Shown here: one piece after another, positions 1 to 6,953 of the stretch | How the letters are laid out: the number at the start of each line of letters is the position of its first letter | How positions within the stretch are numbered: the first letter of the stretch is position 1 | Source: an uncultured Eubacteriales bacterium | GTDB lineage: Bacteria; Bacillota; Clostridia; Lachnospirales; Lachnospiraceae | NCBI GenBank assembly: GCA_900321505.1 | Contig: ONWK01000156.1 | Span: 1-10,806, forward strand | Direction: 5' to 3' | DNA length: 10,806 nt | Translations under genes and position numbers: made by a program | The notes under the pieces: model-generated | What the model was told of the DNA's origin: nothing | The model's input: the letters and a program-made list of their open reading frames with translations, nothing else | Database searches by the model: none

Positions 1-942
1 ATGGAGCAGGAAATAGTATTTCTTAACACCGCTCTCATCATCATCACCGGTCACGGTTACAACCGCAGTTGTCTCTTCCGCTTCGGCAGTTACACTCATC
101 GCAACCGGTGCATTTTCATCCTCCCAGATACCGCGGGATGATATATAGGTCGTATTACCGTCGCCATCCGTGATCCTGACATAGATATAATTAAGCATAT
201 TCCTGACAAGACCGGGTTTCTCGTCCACATTGTACCTGGTCCATTTGCTGAGCGTTACGGAAGACGCTCCGGCCGATGTGGTAACATCCTGTTCCTCTGT
301 GGCTATAGACTCGATCATACCCGCCGAGCTTGCGAATTTGTCGGCAATGATATATTCAATGCTTTTTACATCCTTTGCGGTTCCCAGATTGATGCTTATC
401 TCTCCGGGCTCATTCAGATAATCATCGATCTCGTCTCTGGGCTGCAGCGTAAAATAGATATGTCCCTCTATCTCGATCCCTTTTGAATCCGATGATACCG
501 CCTTTTGTGAAACCACGTTACTGAATCTGCCGTTTTCATCTTCAGCAACGGCATAGAATACATATTCCACATTTGCGGAAAGGGGCGGTATGGAAATGAG
601 TCCGTCCCAGCTTTTGACCCCGTTCTTTTTTATCTCAGCCGCCGAAGGAGCGGTCTCTCCGTATTCCTTCACAAGTACGTAATAGTATTCAGCTTTACTG
701 CCTTTGGAAGATACAATGACCGTGCCCGAGGATGACGAAAGTCTGACTGCTTCGATCGTAACCGTAAATCCCGTTTTTTTAGACGTATCCGCGGAAGTAT
801 TTTTATCGCCGCTGTTACCGTCCCCGGCCGCATATGCCATACAGGGATAAATACATACAAATAAAGCGATCAGCAGCACAACAAAAAAGCCGCCCATCGC
901 GTTTCCTCTGCAGTATTGAAATATCCTTCTCCTCCTGTTCAT
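1..942 (-). CDS. Secreted surface protein with FN3-like repeats, N-terminal part (3' end off the left edge)
   Basis: An open frame of 314 codons runs without a stop from an ATG at 940-942 to the window edge, so the C-terminus is missing. An AGGGGTGA ribosome site lies about 9 bases upstream of the start. The product begins with MNRRRR, a hydrophobic stretch (about residues 17-36) and an AYA-AG signal peptidase site near residue 38, so it should be exported by Sec. After a short Ser/Asp/Lys linker comes a beta-sandwich-like unit (about 57-150) with the pattern YYYVLVKEYG..AP.AAEIK...L.ANVEYVFYAVAEDENGRFS, typical of FN3-like repeats in clostridial surface proteins. A second unit (about 155-290) contains WTRYNVDEKP and YIYVRITDGDGNTTYIS, and a third starts at the edge (SGVKKYYFLL). 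Function is probably structural or adhesive. I see no catalytic motif. It has its own promoter and is separated from the serpin gene by a terminator. Confidence 0.85.
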   Translation of the reverse strand, partial: MNRRRRIFQYCRGNAMGGFFVVLLIALFVCIYPCMAYAAGDGNSGDKNTSADTSKKTGFTVTIEAVRLSSSSGTVIVSSKGSKAEYYYVLVKEYGETAPSAAEIKKNGVKSWDGLISIPPLSANVEYVFYAVAEDENGRFSNVVSQKAVSSDSKGIEIEGHIYFTLQPRDEIDDYLNEPGEISINLGTAKDVKSIEYIIADKFASSAGMIESIATEEQDVTTSAGASSVTLSKWTRYNVDEKPGLVRNMLNYIYVRITDGDGNTTYISSRGIWEDENAPVAMSVTAEAEETTAVVTVTGDDDESGVKKYYFLLH

Positions 943-993
943 AGTCTGTTCACCCCTGTACGCCCCTAAATTGCCTTTAAGCAAAACTAATAT

Positions 994-1023
994 ATTATAC
1001 CATGCAAATGCAGTCTTTTTCCA
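994..1023 (-). promoter_or_regulatory. Extended -10 promoter of the surface-protein gene
   Basis: On the minus strand TGGTATAAT (core TATAAT at 994-999) is a perfect extended -10 element. The -35 is weak: TGGAAA at 1018-1023 with an 18-base spacer is the best candidate, which an extended -10 can tolerate. Transcription would start near 987, leaving a leader of about 45 bases before the ATG at 942. The element lies downstream of the serpin terminator, which fits independent transcription. Confidence 0.6.
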
Positions 1024-1067
1024 CATATTTTTTACCTTTGATATCAGAGTCCGGCTGTCGTATCGCG

Positions 1068-1100
1068 AAAAAAGCAGGCGACGGAATGATCCGCGCCTGC
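1068..1100 (-). terminator. Intrinsic terminator of the serpin gene
   Basis: On the minus strand a 7-bp perfect stem, GCAGGCG (1094-1100) with CGCCTGC (1074-1080), encloses a 13-base loop and is followed directly by six T residues (1068-1073). It starts about 25 bases after the serpin stop codon and has the right orientation for that gene. Confidence 0.85.
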
Positions 1101-1124
1101 GATTCTAAATAAACCTGAAATGTA

Positions 1125-2840
1125 TCAGTTCCCATCGATCCGGTTCTCAATGCCGAGGAACACGGGAATGCCTGTCTCATTGTCTGTTATTGCGTATACG
1201 AACGGTCGGTCAAGGCAGATATAGTACGGTTCAACCGGATCCAGAACCGAAGTATTCTTCTCAATGATGACTGCCGTTGCCGCTGCAGCCCTGGTTCCTT
1301 TTCTGTCCACCTCTATAACCGCTTTGTGGACTATGGTCCCGATACCCACCTGCTCGCTGTCATCCGTTACCATCCTGCCGAATTCGGGATTTCCGCCGGT
1401 ATATGCCACTTCCATGCCCAGGCTCTTAAGTACGTCGTCCATGCAGATCATGTACTCAGCCTTAAACTCGGGCATATCCACATATACATCCCTTGATACA
1501 TCCGGGTTACGGACCGCTTCCGAAAAGCTTTCCGAACCATCAGCCAGTTTCGTAATATACTCTTCCGCAGTCATTCCTTCCGGCGGAAGCAATCCCACGA
1601 AGCTGTACTTATTGCCATTATAGGGTTTGATAAAGCCCAGTCCTCCCGCAAGATGTACAGCTGCATATTCCTTGCTGGAAAGCATGGTCACCCTGCTCGT
1701 CGTCCCGTCGGCATTTGTAAAATCCCTGTTCACGGATATTGAGCTCTCCTCATAAGGTACTGCCCATTCTCCTTCAAAACTGAGGGCGTTTATCAGTGCG
1801 ATACGCGCATCTTCTGACAGCTCTTTTATGATCTGAGGGATCATTTCCTTTGTGTTCTTGCTCACCCAGCCGTTGATTGCATCTATCGTCCCCTGATCAA
1901 AGGGTGCCGCAAACAGTTCGGCCTTGTAATAACTGGCCACATCCGTGATGTAGCTGTCTCTCAGCTTCACCTTCCCGTCATTCTTTACCCAGACTGAATT
2001 GGCAACACCCCACTCAACTCCTTCGGCAGCCTTCAGTCTTCCGGCAAAGGTTGCCATTTCTTTATTGAAAGAGGTACTGTCAGCCGTGACTCCCGGCATA
2101 AGGACAGCCATAATAGCCTTTTCCGTTGCGCTTCCCTTATCCGCTCCCGTACAGGTCATCCCCAGAGCCATCTGGATGGACGCGGGGCTTATGAGATAGT
2201 TCTTCTGTCCGTCCGTTTCGGTCATCTTCTGTAAAAGAACCGCTCCGCCCTCTGACAGCGCATCACTGTGGGAATCGCTCATCGCCGTTTCGGGGATATC
2301 AAACTGCTTTACATTTGCTGACAGCTTCGTAATGCCTTTACCGTATTCCGGACTATCCGCATTTTCCTGAAGATATCCCGCGCTGTCGAAATAATACAGC
2401 TTACCGTCTATCTTCAATTCCCTTGACCTCGGATACCATTTACCGTCCTGGTACCACTGACCTTTGGAATTCTTTTTCCACCTTCCCCTGCCGTACCGTG
2501 TATCCCAGGCACCGTTCTTTCCCAGCCAGAAGCCGTCACGGTACTCATTTAACGCCATATCCCCGCCGGGATTCAGATAGTACCATTTTCCGGAAATATA
2601 TCTCCAGCCGGTCTGCATCACACCGTCTTTGCTGAAGTAATACCATTTGCCGCCAACCTTCTTCCAGCCGGTGACCTTATCCCCGTCCGGCATGTAATAA
2701 TACCATACTCCGTCGTTCTTCTTCCAGCCGCCGCTAACGGCCGCATCCGCTCCCGCCGGCAGGGTCTGCGGCAGGATAAGCGCCATCAGAAGTACGGCGA
2801 TCACTGACTTTTTAATTCTTCTTTTCTTCATAACCCCCAT
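1125..2840 (-). CDS. Secreted serpin (serine protease inhibitor) with N-terminal cell-wall-binding repeats
   Basis: A 571-residue protein in three parts. Residues 1-34 are a Sec signal (KKRRIKK, then a hydrophobic core, cleavage near ADA-A). Residues about 38-160 are aromatic/glycine cell-wall-binding repeats (GWKK..GVWYYY, GWKKVGGKWYYF, GWRYISGKWYYL, then a divergent repeat ending IDGKLYYFDSAGYLQ). Residues about 190-566 are a full-length serpin fold. Serpin signatures include INGWVSKNTKEMI (322-334), NALSFEGEW (351-359), VDMPEFK (454-460), the hinge GTRAAAATAV (515-524) and DRPFVYAI (544-551). The small-residue hinge is that of an inhibitory serpin, which traps a target protease after reactive-loop cleavage. 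Counting from the hinge puts P2-P1 at Lys-Asn (528-529), but the loop is about six residues longer than in alpha-1-antitrypsin, so P1 is uncertain. It is probably displayed on the cell wall against host or competitor proteases. A start at the fourth codon (ATG at 2829-2831), with AGGG 9 bases upstream, is at least as likely as the first ATG. Confidence 0.93.
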   Translation of the reverse strand: MGVMKKRRIKKSVIAVLLMALILPQTLPAGADAAVSGGWKKNDGVWYYYMPDGDKVTGWKKVGGKWYYFSKDGVMQTGWRYISGKWYYLNPGGDMALNEYRDGFWLGKNGAWDTRYGRGRWKKNSKGQWYQDGKWYPRSRELKIDGKLYYFDSAGYLQENADSPEYGKGITKLSANVKQFDIPETAMSDSHSDALSEGGAVLLQKMTETDGQKNYLISPASIQMALGMTCTGADKGSATEKAIMAVLMPGVTADSTSFNKEMATFAGRLKAAEGVEWGVANSVWVKNDGKVKLRDSYITDVASYYKAELFAAPFDQGTIDAINGWVSKNTKEMIPQIIKELSEDARIALINALSFEGEWAVPYEESSISVNRDFTNADGTTSRVTMLSSKEYAAVHLAGGLGFIKPYNGNKYSFVGLLPPEGMTAEEYITKLADGSESFSEAVRNPDVSRDVYVDMPEFKAEYMICMDDVLKSLGMEVAYTGGNPEFGRMVTDDSEQVGIGTIVHKAVIEVDRKGTRAAAATAVIIEKNTSVLDPVEPYYICLDRPFVYAITDNETGIPVFLGIENRIDGN

Positions 2841-2842
2841 CC

Positions 2843-2896
2843 CTACTTTTCCGGATACGCCTGCCGATATCCTGATCTGTCATAGATGCGCTTCAT
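2843..2896 (-). CDS. Candidate 17-residue leader peptide upstream of the serpin
   Basis: A very short frame, MKRIYDRSGYRQAYPEK, has an excellent ribosome site: GGAGG (2904-2908) is 7 bases from its ATG, better than the site of the serpin itself. Its TAG stop (2843-2845) overlaps the AGGG that would serve the serpin start at 2829-2831, an arrangement typical of translational coupling. It is not in frame with the serpin. The peptide resembles no known attenuator leader: there is no run of one amino acid. It may be a real leader, a coupling device, or chance. The first ten bases, ATGAAGCGCA, also occur at the start of each 41-bp repeat unit just upstream. Confidence 0.35.
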   Translation of the reverse strand: MKRIYDRSGYRQAYPEK

Positions 2897-2917
2897 TCTT
2901 TTTCCTCCGAGAGAACC

Positions 2918-2952
2918 GATAAGGACGGTACCTGTATCACATAATCCTTATC
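2918..2952 (-). promoter_or_regulatory. Inverted repeat ahead of the leader ORF
   Basis: GATAAGGA (2918-2925) and TCCTTATC (2945-2952) form a perfect 8-bp stem with a 19-base loop containing GGTACC. On the minus strand no T-run follows, so it is not a normal terminator. The hairpin ends about 10 bases before the GGAGG of the leader ORF. Because of the 41-bp duplication an identical second arm is present at 2986-2993, so the RNA could pair in two ways. A role in regulating the serpin, or in 3' end protection of the upstream message, is only a guess. Confidence 0.35.
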
Positions 2953-3027
2953 ATTCGGGGACGATCCTCAGATTGTTGCGCTTCATCCTTATCATTCGGG
3001 GACGATCCTCAGATTGTTGCGCTTCAT
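2944..3027. repeat. Exact 41-bp tandem duplication at the 3' end of the PAS-GGDEF-EAL gene
   Basis: Two identical, directly adjacent 41-bp units occupy 2946-2986 and 2987-3027, and the identity extends two more bases to the left. The right-hand unit contains the final codons of the cyclic-di-GMP gene (MKRNNLRIVPE and its TGA). The left-hand unit repeats the same codons and stop beyond the real stop, giving an isolated 11-codon frame at 2951-2986. Since 41 is not a multiple of three, the copy is not read as an extension of the protein. Confidence 0.97.
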
Positions 3028-6000
3028 ATATTCCACGTCACGGCGCGCCTGGGCATCAACATCACTGACACCGATTATCAGCCTCGGGCCGTCCACCTCA
3101 TTCACCTTCGCTGCCTTAAGGCACACATAGGTGGCGACGCCATCTATCATCAGCCGGTAATTGATTACATATACACCGTACTTTTCTATCTCCCCCATAA
3201 CTCTTTCTTTGGTGAACATCTCCCTGAAACGTTCCTGATCAGTGGAGTAGATAGCCCACTTACTTTCCTCTCTGGACCTGTTAAAGAAATCATCGCCCTT
3301 CTTGGCAAGGTTCAGGCCGTCATAATCTGAGGTTGCGGTATATTCCAAATAGCTGTCATCTGCCGGATTGACGATATATACACAGATATTGTTTCCGGCC
3401 AGGGAAGAAAGACGTGAAAAGGTGATCCGTTCTTCCTTAAGCTGCTTCAGATCCTCCTCAGCTCTCATCTGTGCATTCACATTGCTGACGCCGATGATGA
3501 TATGACCCGGATTATTGGTCATTCTTACCGCCTTCATATGAACAAATTCCGGAACACCTTCAATCAGCATCCGGTAGGTTATCTTAAATGCCCCATGCTC
3601 ATCCATGGCCTTAATGACTTTTTCCTTCGTAAACGTTGCCAAAAACTGATCCAGATCATCAGGGCTGATGATTTCTCGCGCATCATGCTGACTGGCAGCA
3701 AAGAATTCCGTCCCGTGCCTCTCCACCACAAGAGCCGACTCGGAATTCATGTGCCTGTATTCGGTGAAAGCCTCTGTTTCCAGATTGACATAATACAGGT
3801 AAATGTAGTCCGATGACAGGCTGTTTGCGATATCGGCATATGTCACTCCCTGACCGGTATCCTTGATAATACCGAGAATGATAATGTTGCAGGCTGTCAT
3901 TCCGGTTACCGGATTGGAGGCTATCCTTATGATCAACGCATGGACCGTGGTATCGCTGGTGATACGTTCATTGATAAAAACACGTTCACCGCTTTCGGCA
4001 CATTTTCTGATCGCTCCTTCAACGGCAGAGCCGCGTCCTCCCGCATTTCCACGGATATTCACGCCCCCCGCTTTTTCCAGATCCTGGAAGATCCGGCTCA
4101 TAAATGTACGGTAGGACTTATTGCTTCGGATTATCCTCATCTCACTGCCGCGGACACCGAGTATAGCCATCGGAAAAGTATTAAAATACTGATTCCCGGA
4201 TGTCTCGGTTTCACTCACAGCGGAAGATGCATCATAAAGATTGATCCTGCCGATGGCTTCGAAATATGCGGATTCCTCGGGATTTTCAAAACCGATCTGG
4301 CGTCCCTCCCGGTATCTTCGGAATATCTCATCCATCGGTATAGGCTTGCAGTAGTAGTAACCCTGCAGTCTGGTACAGCCGATCTCCGCAAGGAATTCCA
4401 CCTGATCAGCCCGTTCCACGCCCTCGCATACGGTCTCTATACCGAGTCCGATGGCCATCTTCATCAGTTCTGTAATGATCACACGGCTCTTCTCATCGTT
4501 GTCGAACTGCTTCATGAACCTCATATCAAGCTTTATTACATCAAAATGGATGCTTTGAAGCACATCCAGAGAAGAGTATCCGCTGCCGAAATCATCCATC
4601 CATACATGGAATCCCAGCTTTCGGAACCTTTCAACCTGCTTTTTCATAAAGTCGAAATCGCTTCCGATCACACTTTCAGTGATCTCTATGGTGATCAGAC
4701 TCCTGCTGATACCTGCGGCATCAACACGGGTACATATCTCACTGACCATATCGCAGGCATCAAAGTCAGTCCTCGACAGATTCACTGAGGTCGGAACTAT
4801 ATAATGCCCTTCCAGTTCCTGGGCCTTCATCTTTTTCAGGATAAGATCTACCATATGGAGATCAACCTTATATATCAGCTTTGCATCCTCAATGATAGGT
4901 ATGAATTCCGCAGGCGAAAGCATTCCCCTGACCGGGTCTATCCACCGTGCGAGAGCTTCCTCATCACTCACACATCCGTTTGCTGTCCGGACTATCGGCT
5001 GGAAATATGCCTGTATCCAGCCCTCCTCCAGCGCCTGGTCCAGATGATCGATCACGTACTGCCTGTTTGACTCAAACTCCAGCATGGTGTTGTCAAACCG
5101 GACATACTGGGAATAATTTGTATTCTGTATGGTATTGCATGCATACTTGGCGCGGTCACACGCCAGACTGGTCTCCACCACGCCCATGGTATCCGGGTAG
5201 ATCCCAATACGGACGGACGCTCCCCTCTTTCCGGTCATCACCCCGAACTCCATGAACAGGTTTTCAATAGACTTGTCCAGATGATCGGACAGGGCGAAAA
5301 AAGCGAAACTGTCCTGAGCGATCCGACCTGAATTCTCGCTTCCGAAATACTTGATCAGCAGGTCGGCAAAAAGCCGGAGCAGCTTATCGCCTTCCGCAAA
5401 CCCGTATTTTTTATTATAATATCTCATACCGTTCAGGTTGGCAAAACACAGGGAGCAATGCTTCGATTCCTCATGTGCGCGTATCCTGCCCGCCTTCGCC
5501 AGTTCGAAGAAGTACGTCATGTTGGGCAGCCCTGTCAGAGCATCGAAATTCGACTTTCTGTTCAGACTTGCTTCATAAAGGGAAATACTGAAATTCCTCT
5601 CCAGGGAATCATCGTGGACGATATCATTTCCGACATATAATCCCTCATCCACGTACCAGACCATGGCAAGGCGTACGCCTTCAGCAGTATTGAAATGTCT
5701 TCCGAAGGCATGAATAATATGGTACTCCCCTTTTTTCATCGTACGGTAGACCACATTATATTCACCGCCATCCACAGCAAAACGCAAGGCTGAATCTGAG
5801 ACCCTTGCAACATCATCCGGATGCACGTCGCGATACATGTTATTATTCATCAGTTCATAGGTTTTTTCGCTGTTCTCATATCCGAACAACTCAAAAAAGC
5901 CCTGTGATAAAAGGATCGTAACCACCCTCTTATCCAGAAACTGATAGACCGCAAAGGGAACTACACTTTTTTCCATCTGTGTACGTTCAATCGGGTTATA

Positions 6001-6036
6001 TCTGTATCTTTCCATAAGCTGCTCCTGATTGTCCAT
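2992..6036 (-). CDS. PAS-GGDEF-EAL protein, predicted cyclic-di-GMP phosphodiesterase
   Basis: A cytoplasmic protein of 1014 residues with no membrane segment. Order: PAS-like domain (about 25-130), GGDEF domain (about 164-318), EAL domain (about 330-580), PAS-like domain (about 615-725), then two similar PAS-like units (about 741-860 and 877-1000) sharing FTKE.V and IIGVS.V.AQ. The EAL site is complete. E360 (of EEALARW), N419, E451, D481, D482, K502, E538 and Q558 keep the exact spacing of RocR-type phosphodiesterases from N419 on (one residue longer before it), and DDFGSGYSS supplies loop 6. It should hydrolyse c-di-GMP to pGpG. The GGDEF motif is AQDSF (240-244) and the RxxD inhibitory site is absent, so this domain probably does not make c-di-GMP and may bind GTP as a regulator. 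The ATG at 6013-6015 (residue 8), with AGGAG 6 bases upstream, may be the true start; the first ATG has only AGGTGA at 10 bases. The serpin gene follows after 151 bases with no clear promoter between. Confidence 0.93.
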   Translation of the reverse strand: MDNQEQLMERYRYNPIERTQMEKSVVPFAVYQFLDKRVVTILLSQGFFELFGYENSEKTYELMNNNMYRDVHPDDVARVSDSALRFAVDGGEYNVVYRTMKKGEYHIIHAFGRHFNTAEGVRLAMVWYVDEGLYVGNDIVHDDSLERNFSISLYEASLNRKSNFDALTGLPNMTYFFELAKAGRIRAHEESKHCSLCFANLNGMRYYNKKYGFAEGDKLLRLFADLLIKYFGSENSGRIAQDSFAFFALSDHLDKSIENLFMEFGVMTGKRGASVRIGIYPDTMGVVETSLACDRAKYACNTIQNTNYSQYVRFDNTMLEFESNRQYVIDHLDQALEEGWIQAYFQPIVRTANGCVSDEEALARWIDPVRGMLSPAEFIPIIEDAKLIYKVDLHMVDLILKKMKAQELEGHYIVPTSVNLSRTDFDACDMVSEICTRVDAAGISRSLITIEITESVIGSDFDFMKKQVERFRKLGFHVWMDDFGSGYSSLDVLQSIHFDVIKLDMRFMKQFDNDEKSRVIITELMKMAIGLGIETVCEGVERADQVEFLAEIGCTRLQGYYYCKPIPMDEIFRRYREGRQIGFENPEESAYFEAIGRINLYDASSAVSETETSGNQYFNTFPMAILGVRGSEMRIIRSNKSYRTFMSRIFQDLEKAGGVNIRGNAGGRGSAVEGAIRKCAESGERVFINERITSDTTVHALIIRIASNPVTGMTACNIIILGIIKDTGQGVTYADIANSLSSDYIYLYYVNLETEAFTEYRHMNSESALVVERHGTEFFAASQHDAREIISPDDLDQFLATFTKEKVIKAMDEHGAFKITYRMLIEGVPEFVHMKAVRMTNNPGHIIIGVSNVNAQMRAEEDLKQLKEERITFSRLSSLAGNNICVYIVNPADDSYLEYTATSDYDGLNLAKKGDDFFNRSREESKWAIYSTDQERFREMFTKERVMGEIEKYGVYVINYRLMIDGVATYVCLKAAKVNEVDGPRLIIGVSDVDAQARRDVEYMKRNNLRIVPE

Positions 6037-6110
6037 TTATACAGGATCACCTGTAATCATTCATACCGGCCCTGTGCACCTGATACTTTTGATCCGGGGC
6101 GCCGGACTGT

Positions 6111-6129
6111 ATTACACAGTTAATGTAAT
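6111..6129. promoter_or_regulatory. Operator-like inverted repeat at the EAL gene start site
   Basis: ATTACA (6111-6116) and TGTAAT (6124-6129) are perfect 6-bp arms around a 7-base spacer. The right arm overlaps the -10 box at 6128-6133 and the dyad covers the expected start point of the leftward transcript, a classic place for a repressor to bind. No regulator gene for it is in the window. Confidence 0.35.
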
Positions 6130-6156
6130 TTTACTATAACATCGGTATAAGTGCAA
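6128..6156 (-). promoter_or_regulatory. Promoter of the PAS-GGDEF-EAL gene
   Basis: On the minus strand TTGCAC (6151-6156) and TAAAAT (6128-6133) are separated by exactly 17 bases, a good match to a housekeeping sigma-A promoter. An overlapping alternative, TTGCTT with TATAGT at 16 bases, uses the same segment. The transcript would begin near 6121 and carry a leader of about 85 bases. Confidence 0.6.
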
Positions 6157-6261
6157 GCAAATTGACTGTCGCTGTCGTTACTATTCCGGTTACCCGCTGT
6201 AAAATGAGAAACACCGATCACACTGTTTTATACCGAAAAACAGCTAAAAACATCAACTTCA

Positions 6262-6280
6262 TTTGGTAAAATAGACCAAA
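6262..6280. promoter_or_regulatory. Operator-like inverted repeat upstream of the HD gene promoter
   Basis: TTTGGT (6262-6267) and ACCAAA (6275-6280) form a perfect 6-bp dyad with a 7-base AT-rich spacer, about 25 bases upstream of the HD gene -35 box. Position and symmetry suit an activator or repressor site, but chance is possible in AT-rich sequence. Confidence 0.3.
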
Positions 6281-6304
6281 AGCATTCAAATTCGAAATAT
6301 TCTG

Positions 6305-6333
6305 TTGCAAAAAAAAGAGTGTTATACTATTAT
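6305..6333 (+). promoter_or_regulatory. Promoter of the HD-domain gene
   Basis: TTGCAA (6305-6310) and TATTAT (6328-6333) are spaced by 17 bases, with an A-tract inside the spacer. An overlapping extended -10, TGTTATACT, lies at 6320-6328. The leader to the TTG start would be about 50 bases. Confidence 0.6.
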
Positions 6334-6389
6334 GTGAATGGCCAATTTCTATAAATATAAAATCAAGGGATTCGAAAGGAGAGCCGGTA

Positions 6390-6899
6390 TTGAAAAGAAA
6401 AGAACTGAGGAACCGGAGAAATGATGTGCTGATCAAGAGATACGGAGAGGATATCCTTCGATCCGAGGAATTCGGAGTTGCTTTATCTCAGAAGCATCAT
6501 CATCGCTCTTCTGTCGGCGATCATTCCATCCTTACCGCAAGAGCGGGACTCACGATGTGTAATCTCATCAATAAGGCCGGGATCAGTGTTGACACGAGAA
6601 AGGTTGTCCGCATCTCTCTCCTGCATGATCTGGGTATGCTCGGACGTGAGGACAGATACCGCAACAATCTCGAGTGCGGGCGCCTTCATCCGAAGAATTC
6701 CGCTATTACAGCCCGTAAGCTCTGGAGTGATATCGACCCCGAAAGCGTTGACGCCATCAGGAGCCACATGTGGCCGCTTTCGGCATCCAAGCCTTCATCA
6801 AAGGAGGCTGTTATCCTCTGTCTGGCAGATAAAGTAACTGCTCTTGGTGATTGCTTTAATCCCAAAAACAGAAAGGTTCTGTCTCCTATACTCGGATAG
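6390..6899 (+). CDS. Small HD-domain metal-dependent hydrolase
   Basis: A 169-residue soluble protein starting at a TTG (6390-6392) with AAAGGAGAG (6375-6383) about 8 bases upstream. The HD signature residues are visible: H45 (VGDHSILTA), H79-D80 (SLLHDLGML), H100 (LHPKNSA), H126 (IRSHMWPL) and D147 (LADKVTA). These are the expected metal ligands of a phosphohydrolase of the HD superfamily. The short length and the IRSHMWPL and LADKVTA motifs match a group of small stand-alone HD proteins common in Clostridia whose substrate I cannot name. There is no GYP motif, so it is not an HD-GYP cyclic-di-GMP phosphodiesterase. It is transcribed away from the EAL gene and ends at a shared terminator. 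It is the only plus-strand gene here. Confidence 0.85.
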   Translation: MKRKELRNRRNDVLIKRYGEDILRSEEFGVALSQKHHHRSSVGDHSILTARAGLTMCNLINKAGISVDTRKVVRISLLHDLGMLGREDRYRNNLECGRLHPKNSAITARKLWSDIDPESVDAIRSHMWPLSASKPSSKEAVILCLADKVTALGDCFNPKNRKVLSPILG

Positions 6900-6920
6900 C
6901 ATAATGATCTTTATACTGAT

Positions 6921-6947
6921 AAGGAGGAGGGTTTTCCCCTCCTCCTT
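6921..6947. terminator. Bidirectional terminator between converging genes
   Basis: AAGGAGGAGGG (6921-6931) pairs perfectly with CCCTCCTCCTT (6937-6947) around a 5-base loop. The 11-bp stem sits 21 bases after the HD gene stop and 6 bases beyond the stop of the leftward PLP-enzyme gene. The T-tract is short on both strands (TTT on plus), so release depends on the strong stem. Confidence 0.75.
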
Positions 6948-6953
6948 TCACAT

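Larger units (their letters stand above)
6037..6389. other. Divergent intergenic region between the EAL gene and the HD gene
   Basis: This 353-base gene-free stretch is AT-rich in its right two thirds. It holds one promoter pointing left (6128-6156) and one pointing right (6305-6333), two 6-bp inverted repeats with 7-base loops (6111-6129 and 6262-6280), and a small GC hairpin, TCCGG/CCGGA (6093-6097 with 6102-6106), in the EAL gene leader. I looked for a cyclic-di-GMP riboswitch on both strands and did not find the conserved core. No reading frame here is convincing. Confidence 0.7.

Noticed and set aside
669..860. Minus-strand 63-codon frame in the surface-protein gene
   Set aside because: It is an alternative frame inside the N-terminal region of the longer surface-protein frame, which has a signal peptide and a ribosome site.
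995..1180. Minus-strand 61-codon frame at the serpin 3' end
   Set aside because: It overlaps the serpin C-terminus and the terminator in another frame.
3940..4788. Plus-strand open frame of 282 codons
   Set aside because: It is antisense to the EAL domain coding region, which is certain from its motifs. The frame has no recognisable domain.
6037..6389. Possible cyclic-di-GMP riboswitch upstream of the EAL or HD gene
   Set aside because: The conserved GEMM core and its two-helix arrangement could not be found on either strand.
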